Shown piece after piece: positions 5,016 through 8,360 of a stretch of DNA of 8,360 nucleotides. A program made the translations under genes and the position numbers. Below the pieces are notes generated by a model that saw only the letters and a list, made by a program, of their open reading frames with translations, did no database searches and was not told the DNA's origin. The DNA comes from an uncultured Anaerotruncus sp. (lineage in GTDB: Bacteria > Bacillota > Clostridia > Oscillospirales > CAG-272). Position 1 is the first letter of the stretch. Every line of letters begins with the position of its first letter. The stretch lies in the NCBI GenBank assembly GCA_905210995.1, contig CAJLZE010000079.1, positions 1 to 8,360 on the forward strand, given 5' to 3'.

Positions 5016-6323
5016 ATGGGACTTATCAAAGCAGGGATAGGAGCACTGGGCGGAACGCTTGCGGATCAGTGGAAGGAATTTTTCTACTGTGAGGCAATGC
5101 CGAAGGAAGTGCTCGTCACAAAGGGACAAAAGCGCATAGGCAAGCGCTCGTCAAACACAAAGGGCAGCGACAATATCATATCGAACGGATCCGGTATCGC
5201 CGTGGCGGACGGACAGTGCATGATAATCGTCGAGCAGGGAAAGGTGGTGGAGGTCTGCGCCGAGCCGGGCGAGTTCACCTATGATACATCGACCGAGCCG
5301 TCGATATTTGCGGGGAACCTCGGCGAGAGCATCAAGGAGACCTTCAAGACGATAGGCAAGCGCTTTACCTACGGCGGCGACACGGGCAAGGATCAGAGAG
5401 TATATTACTTCAACACGAAGGAGCTCATCGACAACAAGTTCGGCACGCCGAACCCCATCCCCTTCCGCGTGGTGGATTCTAAGATAGGACTTGACGTAGA
5501 CGTATCAGTGCGCTGCTCGGGCGTGTATTCGTACAAGATAGCCGACCCGCTGCTGTTCTACACAAACGTTTGCGGCAACGTGGAGAGAGAATACACCCGC
5601 GACGAGCTTGACGGACAGCTCAAGACAGAGTTCATCAGCGCACTTCAGCCGGCGTTCGGCAAGCTTTCGGAGCTTGAGCTGCGCCCGAACCAGATAGTAA
5701 CGCACAATACCGACCTTGAGAACGCCATGAACGAGGCGCTTTCGTCAAAGTGGGGCGAGCTGCGCGGACTTAAGGTGGTCAGCGTGGCGCTCGGCTCGGT
5801 CACTCTGCCCGATGAGGATGCGGAGATGATAAAGCAGGCGCAGCGCACGGCTATCATGCGCGACCCGACCATGGCGGCTGCAACGCTCGTCGGCGCACAG
5901 GCAGACGCTATGAAGGCGGCAGCCTCCAACGAAAACGGAGCCATGACCGGCTTTATGGGCATGGGCATGGCAATGAACGCGGGCGGCGGAGCCGGAGCGG
6001 CACAGGATCTGTTTACAATGGGGCGTCAGGATCGGCAGGCACAGCAGCAGAACGCGGCTGCGGCACCGGCGGGAAGCTGGAAGTGCAAATGCGGCGCGAC
6101 CGCGACCGGCAACTTCTGCCCCGAGTGCGGTTCCAAAAAGCCCGAGCCCGTGCAGGCGGAAAGCTGGACGTGTAAATGCGGCTCGGTGAACACGGGCAAC
6201 TTCTGCCCTAACTGCGGTTCGAAAAAGCCTGCGGCATGCTGCTCAAAATGCGGCTGGAAGCCCGAGGATTCCGCACATCCGCCGAAATTCTGCCCCGAGT
6301 GCGGCACAAAATTCGGCAGCTAA
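5016..6323 (+). CDS. SPFH-domain (stomatin/prohibitin-like) protein with three C-terminal zinc ribbons
   Basis: 435 residues, of the YdjI-like group often labelled virion core protein-like or membrane protease subunit with Zn ribbon (COG4260). Residues ~20-290 form the SPFH region: GIAVADGQCMIIVEQGKVVEVC, EPGEFTYDTSTEPS, QRVYYFNTKEL, PFRVVDSKIGLDVDVSVRCSGVYSYKI, then a helix ending in VTLPDEDAEMIKQAQRTAI. A Gly/Met/Ala-rich, Gln-rich linker (~305-352) leads to three zinc ribbons: CKCG...CPEC (357-371), CKCG...CPNC (386-400) and C..C...CPEC (409-429). The first two share the unusual C-x-C opening and look like a recent duplication. There is no signal peptide or transmembrane span, so any membrane contact is peripheral. 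In Bacillus the related YdjI works with the PspA-type membrane stress system; no PspA is seen here. The gene stands alone between its own promoter and terminator. Start: AAAGGA at 5004-5009. Confidence 0.88.
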   Translation: MGLIKAGIGALGGTLADQWKEFFYCEAMPKEVLVTKGQKRIGKRSSNTKGSDNIISNGSGIAVADGQCMIIVEQGKVVEVCAEPGEFTYDTSTEPSIFAGNLGESIKETFKTIGKRFTYGGDTGKDQRVYYFNTKELIDNKFGTPNPIPFRVVDSKIGLDVDVSVRCSGVYSYKIADPLLFYTNVCGNVEREYTRDELDGQLKTEFISALQPAFGKLSELELRPNQIVTHNTDLENAMNEALSSKWGELRGLKVVSVALGSVTLPDEDAEMIKQAQRTAIMRDPTMAAATLVGAQADAMKAAASNENGAMTGFMGMGMAMNAGGGAGAAQDLFTMGRQDRQAQQQNAAAAPAGSWKCKCGATATGNFCPECGSKKPEPVQAESWTCKCGSVNTGNFCPNCGSKKPAACCSKCGWKPEDSAHPPKFCPECGTKFGS

Positions 6324-6343
6324 ATGATTGTATATGCATGACC

Positions 6344-6390
6344 TGTGGTGTTAAAAAACCCGTTTTGAGTTTTTTAACACCACATTTTTT
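6344..6390 (+). terminator. Intrinsic terminator of the SPFH gene
   Basis: A perfect 16-bp inverted repeat (6344-6359 with 6369-6384) around a 9-nt loop, followed by TTTTTT (6385-6390), starting 21 bases after the stop. Upstream of the stem there is no A-run, so it acts on the plus strand only. Confidence 0.95.
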
Positions 6391-6426
6391 ACTCCGACGG
6401 ACGTTCTTTGCCCTATCTTGCTCCGA

Positions 6427-6468
6427 TTTGCCCGTGCTTCGGACATTTTTTGTTTCCATACGGGCAAA
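6427..6468. repeat. Spaced 9-bp inverted repeat upstream of the capsule-type pair
   Basis: TTTGCCCGT (6427-6435) and ACGGGCAAA (6460-6468) are separated by 24 bp. They lie between the SPFH terminator and the next promoter, so they are DNA elements or remnants rather than part of that transcript. A further half-like TTTGCCC lies around 6407. Confidence 0.45.
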
Positions 6469-6484
6469 GACGGCAAAAACACAC

Positions 6485-6513
6485 TTGACAAAAGCGGCAA
6501 AAAAGGGTACAAT
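6485..6513 (+). promoter_or_regulatory. Promoter of the Wzz-like/tyrosine kinase pair
   Basis: TTGACA (6485-6490), a 17-bp spacer and TACAAT (6508-6513), with the expected start near 6520. Both boxes are at or within one base of consensus. Confidence 0.9.
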
Positions 6514-6546
6514 TTTTAGAGGCACTCACCCCCTCTACCATGCACG

Positions 6547-6552
6547 AAAGGA
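6547..6552 (+). promoter_or_regulatory. Ribosome binding site that decides the start of the Wzz-like gene
   Basis: AAAGGA lies eight bases before ATG 6561. The in-frame ATG at 6540 has only CTCACCCCCTCTACC before it and no Shine-Dalgarno match, so 6561 is preferred. Confidence 0.8.
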
Positions 6553-6560
6553 ACCGGAAT

Positions 6561-7307
6561 ATGAATACGGATTCAACGACCGGAACGGTCACACTCGGCG
6601 ATCTGTGGAGCGTTTTCAAAAAAAGCTTTTTAGCCGTGGTTTTAACAGCAACTCTCGCGGTGAGCGCGTTTGCGCTTGCCGTAAGGCTCACGTTCGTACC
6701 GATGTATCAGTCGACCGCGACGCTTTATATACTCCGCCAGAACGATGAGGGCGGCACCGGCGGCGCCGTGGCAAGCGACTTCTCGCTTGCTCTCAATGTT
6801 GTCAACGACTGTACCTATATCCTCAAAATGCACTCTGTGGTCGACGCCGTGATAAACGATCTCGGGCTGGACATTCCGTATGAAACGCTCAAAAAGCGCG
6901 TATCGACGTCCAATCCCTCAAACACGCGCATACTTGAGGTCACCGTCACGGCGGAATCTCCCGAGCTTGCCAAGGAGATAGTTGACAGGATATGCGAGGT
7001 CGGCGCCGAGAAGATCAAATCCGACATGGGCTTTGCGCAGGTCAACATAAGCGAGTACGGCGTTATCAATACCGCTCCCTGCAACAAAACGCGCATGATT
7101 GTTTACCCGGCGATATGGCTGCTCGTTGCGGCGGTCATGTATGTTGTATTTCTTGTGAGATATATAATGAACGACGGTATACGCTCAGACGAGGATGTTG
7201 AAAAATATCTCGGTCTCAGCGTGCTCGGCAATATCCCGAATGCCAACGACACACGCAGGCACGGCTATTACGGATACGGAAAGAAGACCGGAGGAACGAC
7301 CCGATGA
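6561..7307 (+). CDS. Wzz/CpsC/CapA-type polysaccharide co-polymerase and kinase activator
   Basis: 248 residues with the two-span layout of Gram-positive chain-length regulators. There is a short cytoplasmic N-terminus with TLGDLWSVFKKS, a first span at ~23-44, and an extracellular part of ~130 residues opening with MYQSTATLYIL (48-58). The segment LEVTVTAESPELAKEIVDRICEVGAEKI (125-152) is typical of the family. A second span lies at ~179-200, followed by a cytoplasmic tail. In this family the tail docks and activates the partner tyrosine kinase and together they set exopolysaccharide or capsule chain length. The proline-rich stretch usually seen before the second span is degenerate (TAPCNKTRMIVYP). 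The tail ends in RHGYYGYGKK, with three Tyr that could be phosphorylated. It overlaps the kinase start by 4 bp (ATGA), indicating translational coupling. Confidence 0.9.
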   Translation: MNTDSTTGTVTLGDLWSVFKKSFLAVVLTATLAVSAFALAVRLTFVPMYQSTATLYILRQNDEGGTGGAVASDFSLALNVVNDCTYILKMHSVVDAVINDLGLDIPYETLKKRVSTSNPSNTRILEVTVTAESPELAKEIVDRICEVGAEKIKSDMGFAQVNISEYGVINTAPCNKTRMIVYPAIWLLVAAVMYVVFLVRYIMNDGIRSDEDVEKYLGLSVLGNIPNANDTRRHGYYGYGKKTGGTTR

Positions 7308-7963
7308 TGGAGAAGATAACCGTAAAGATCCCCGGCGACGGCAATTTTGCCGTTGAGGAAGCATATAAAACACTGAGGACCAATATACGGTTCTGCGGTA
7401 TGGATATAAAGGTGATAGGCTTCACTAGCTACGGCGAGAACGAGGGCAAATCAACGATCTGCCTCGGCGTCGGCAAGAGCTTTTCGGAGCTCGGAAAAAA
7501 GGTGCTTGTGGTCGATGCGGATATGCGCAAGTCGGTCATGGCGGGGCGCAACAGCGACGCTAAAAACGTGCAGGGGCTTTCCGAGGTGCTGACCGGAATC
7601 ACAACGCTCGATAACTGCATTTTTTCGACTCAGTATAAGGGACTTGACGTGTTTTTCGCCGGGAAATACCCGCCGAACCCCGTCGAACTTCTCGGCGGCA
7701 AGTATTTTGCGTCGATAATCACCGCGCTCAAGGAGTTTTATGATTATATCATTATCGATACGCCGCCGCTCGGACAGGTGATAGATGCCTCGGTCATTGC
7801 CACGCAGTGCGACGGGATGATACTGGTCATAGGCAATCAGCGCACGCACGCCGGCGAGCTCCTGGCGACCGTCGCGCAGCTGCGCAAGAGCAACTGCCGC
7901 GTGCTGGGAGCGGTGCGTAATTTCGTCTCTCACGACGGCAAGGGATATTATTATAAAAAATAA
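7304..7963 (+). CDS. CpsD/CapB-family bacterial tyrosine kinase (BY-kinase)
   Basis: 219 residues. Motifs in order: EEAYKTLRTNI (18-28), the oligomerisation motif EAYRxLRTN; Walker A GENEGKST (44-51); Walker A' VLVVDADMR (67-75); PPNPVELL (123-130); and Walker B YIIIDTPP (148-155). The C-terminus is KGYYYKK, a short Tyr cluster (215-217) as expected for autophosphorylation. The protein is cytoplasmic and relies on the membrane partner encoded just upstream for activation. It regulates polysaccharide polymerisation and export through cycles of ring assembly and phosphorylation. The Walker A has SYGENEGKST instead of the common S..PGEGKST, but the key Gly, Lys and Ser/Thr are intact. GGAGG at 7290-7294 serves ATG 7304; ATG 7307 is an alternative one codon in. 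A strong terminator follows 15 bp after the stop. Confidence 0.93.
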   Translation: MMEKITVKIPGDGNFAVEEAYKTLRTNIRFCGMDIKVIGFTSYGENEGKSTICLGVGKSFSELGKKVLVVDADMRKSVMAGRNSDAKNVQGLSEVLTGITTLDNCIFSTQYKGLDVFFAGKYPPNPVELLGGKYFASIITALKEFYDYIIIDTPPLGQVIDASVIATQCDGMILVIGNQRTHAGELLATVAQLRKSNCRVLGAVRNFVSHDGKGYYYKK

Positions 7964-7978
7964 AGACAAATAAATATG

Positions 7979-8011
7979 GGTGTGTCCCGCCAAAACGGGA
8001 CACACCTTTTT
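7979..8011 (+). terminator. Intrinsic terminator of the Wzz-like/kinase pair
   Basis: GGTGTGTCCCG (7979-7989), loop CCAAAA, CGGGACACACC (7996-8006), then TTTTT (8007-8011). The stem is a perfect 11 bp. It closes the operon right after the kinase gene. Confidence 0.95.
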
Positions 8012-8030
8012 ATATTTGCATACGGGAGAG

Positions 8031-8047
8031 CCCGGGCATTGCCCGGG
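8031..8047. repeat. GC-rich palindrome
   Basis: CCCGGGCA-T-TGCCCGGG, a perfect 8+8 palindrome 20 bases after the kinase terminator. It is the first of the string of palindromic modules that fills the non-coding end of the window. Confidence 0.6.
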
Positions 8048-8080
8048 ACCGCACACCTCCGAAAAGTAGAATTTGATAAT

Positions 8081-8156
8081 GTGGGGGAGGGGCTTGCCCA
8101 TCCCGTCATTGCAACCTGTACAAATTTTATCGGGAGGAGCGGAGCCCCTCCCCTAC
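8081..8156. repeat. Long imperfect inverted repeat (MITE-like intergenic element)
   Basis: The arm GTGGGGGAGGGGCT (8081-8094) pairs with AGCCCCTCCCCTAC (8143-8156), 14 positions including one G-U. The pairing resumes with TCCCG (8101-8105) and CGGGA (8131-8135) around a loop of 25 bases. GGGGAGGGGCTTGCCC-type units of this kind recur in intergenic DNA of many clostridial genomes, as I recall. It contains no coding sequence. Confidence 0.65.
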
Positions 8157-8187
8157 GGCAGTACCCATGTAGCAGGTTTAAAGCTCG

Positions 8188-8234
8188 GAGCCTTGCCAAG
8201 GCTCCCTTGTGAGGGAGCTGTCGCCGGAGGCGAC
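8188..8234. repeat. Triple-hairpin intergenic repeat
   Basis: Three hairpins follow one another: GAGCCTTG-C-CAAGGCTC (8188-8204); GCTCCCT-TGTG-AGGGAGC (8201-8218), which shares four bases with the first; and GTCGCC-GGA-GGCGAC (8220-8234), followed by TGAAGGAGT. This matches from memory a dispersed intergenic repeat common in Faecalibacterium and related Oscillospiraceae. The shared GGCTC means the first two hairpins cannot both form completely. Confidence 0.7.
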
Positions 8235-8272
8235 TGAAGGAGTAAAAAACAAGATAACAAAGATAAAAGAAA

Positions 8273-8298
8273 GATCCCGCTGCGGCGGGATCCTTTTT
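8273..8298. terminator. Intrinsic terminator, probably bidirectional
   Basis: GATCCCGC (8273-8280), loop TGCG, GCGGGATC (8285-8292), then CTTTTT. On the minus strand the stem is followed by TTTCTTTTATC, also T-rich, so it could end transcripts from both sides. No gene lies directly upstream on the plus strand, so its main client may be a minus-strand gene beyond the right edge. Confidence 0.7.
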
Positions 8299-8339
8299 AC
8301 CACCTCATCCGCCGCGCCCGCGGAATTGAATTTTTTAGT

Positions 8340-8358
8340 TTTTACGCAATGCGTAAAA
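8340..8358. repeat. Perfect 9+9 dyad at the window edge
   Basis: TTTTACGCA-A-TGCGTAAAA. It could be an operator, or the stem of a terminator for an off-window gene: on the minus strand it is followed by ACTAAAAAATTC, without a clean U-run. The context beyond 8360 is needed to decide. Confidence 0.45.
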
Positions 8359-8360
8359 GC

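Noticed and set aside
6540..6560. ATG 6540 as start of the co-polymerase
   Set aside because: No Shine-Dalgarno before it; ATG 6561 has AAAGGA at the right distance.
7451..8101. A 216-codon minus-strand frame over the kinase 3' part
   Set aside because: It crosses the kinase terminator and repeat DNA and is opposite clear Walker motifs.
8027..8298. A CRISPR array in the repeat-rich end
   Set aside because: The repeats differ from each other, are not regularly spaced and there are no spacers.

Overview
The window looks like chromosomal DNA of a Gram-positive Clostridia-type bacterium, most likely an uncultured gut member of the Oscillospiraceae/Ruminococcaceae. The grounds are strong AAGGAGG-like ribosome binding sites, TTGACA/TATAAT promoters with 17-bp spacers, a tryptophan T-box, moderately GC-rich coding DNA, and an intergenic repeat cluster of a type I associate with that group. 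The taxonomy is an inference; no marker gene is present.

Left arm (1-1626, minus strand). The window opens inside a tryptophan ABC transporter substrate-binding lipoprotein gene (trpX-like, N-terminal part only). It is preceded by a complete T-box leader with a UGG (Trp) specifier, its terminator and a consensus promoter. Upstream of that lies tepA, a ClpP-like serine peptidase, with its own promoter and a weak terminator.

Centre (1638-4212, plus strand). A promoter divergent from that of tepA drives a three-gene unit through a roughly 120-nt leader rich in hairpins. The genes are pduL (phosphate acyltransferase), a NifU_N-like Fe-S scaffold-type protein, and a protein of the uncharacterised GGGtGRT family. 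The last two are 18 bp apart, share a codon style rich in ATC, CTC and AAG, and are the least understood and most interesting part of the window. A 7+7 palindrome covers the -35 box of the promoter.

Right arm (4284-7963, plus strand). First comes a lipoprotein of unknown role, then a monocistronic SPFH (stomatin/prohibitin-like) protein with three C-terminal zinc ribbons, framed by its own promoter and a perfect 16-bp terminator stem. Next is a translationally coupled pair: a Wzz/CapA-type polysaccharide co-polymerase and a CpsD/CapB-type tyrosine kinase. The pair has its own consensus promoter and a strong terminator, and no glycosyltransferase genes follow it within the window.

Right end (7964-8360). 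This is non-coding: a terminator, a series of palindromic or hairpin repeat modules, a probably bidirectional terminator, and a 9+9 dyad at the very edge.
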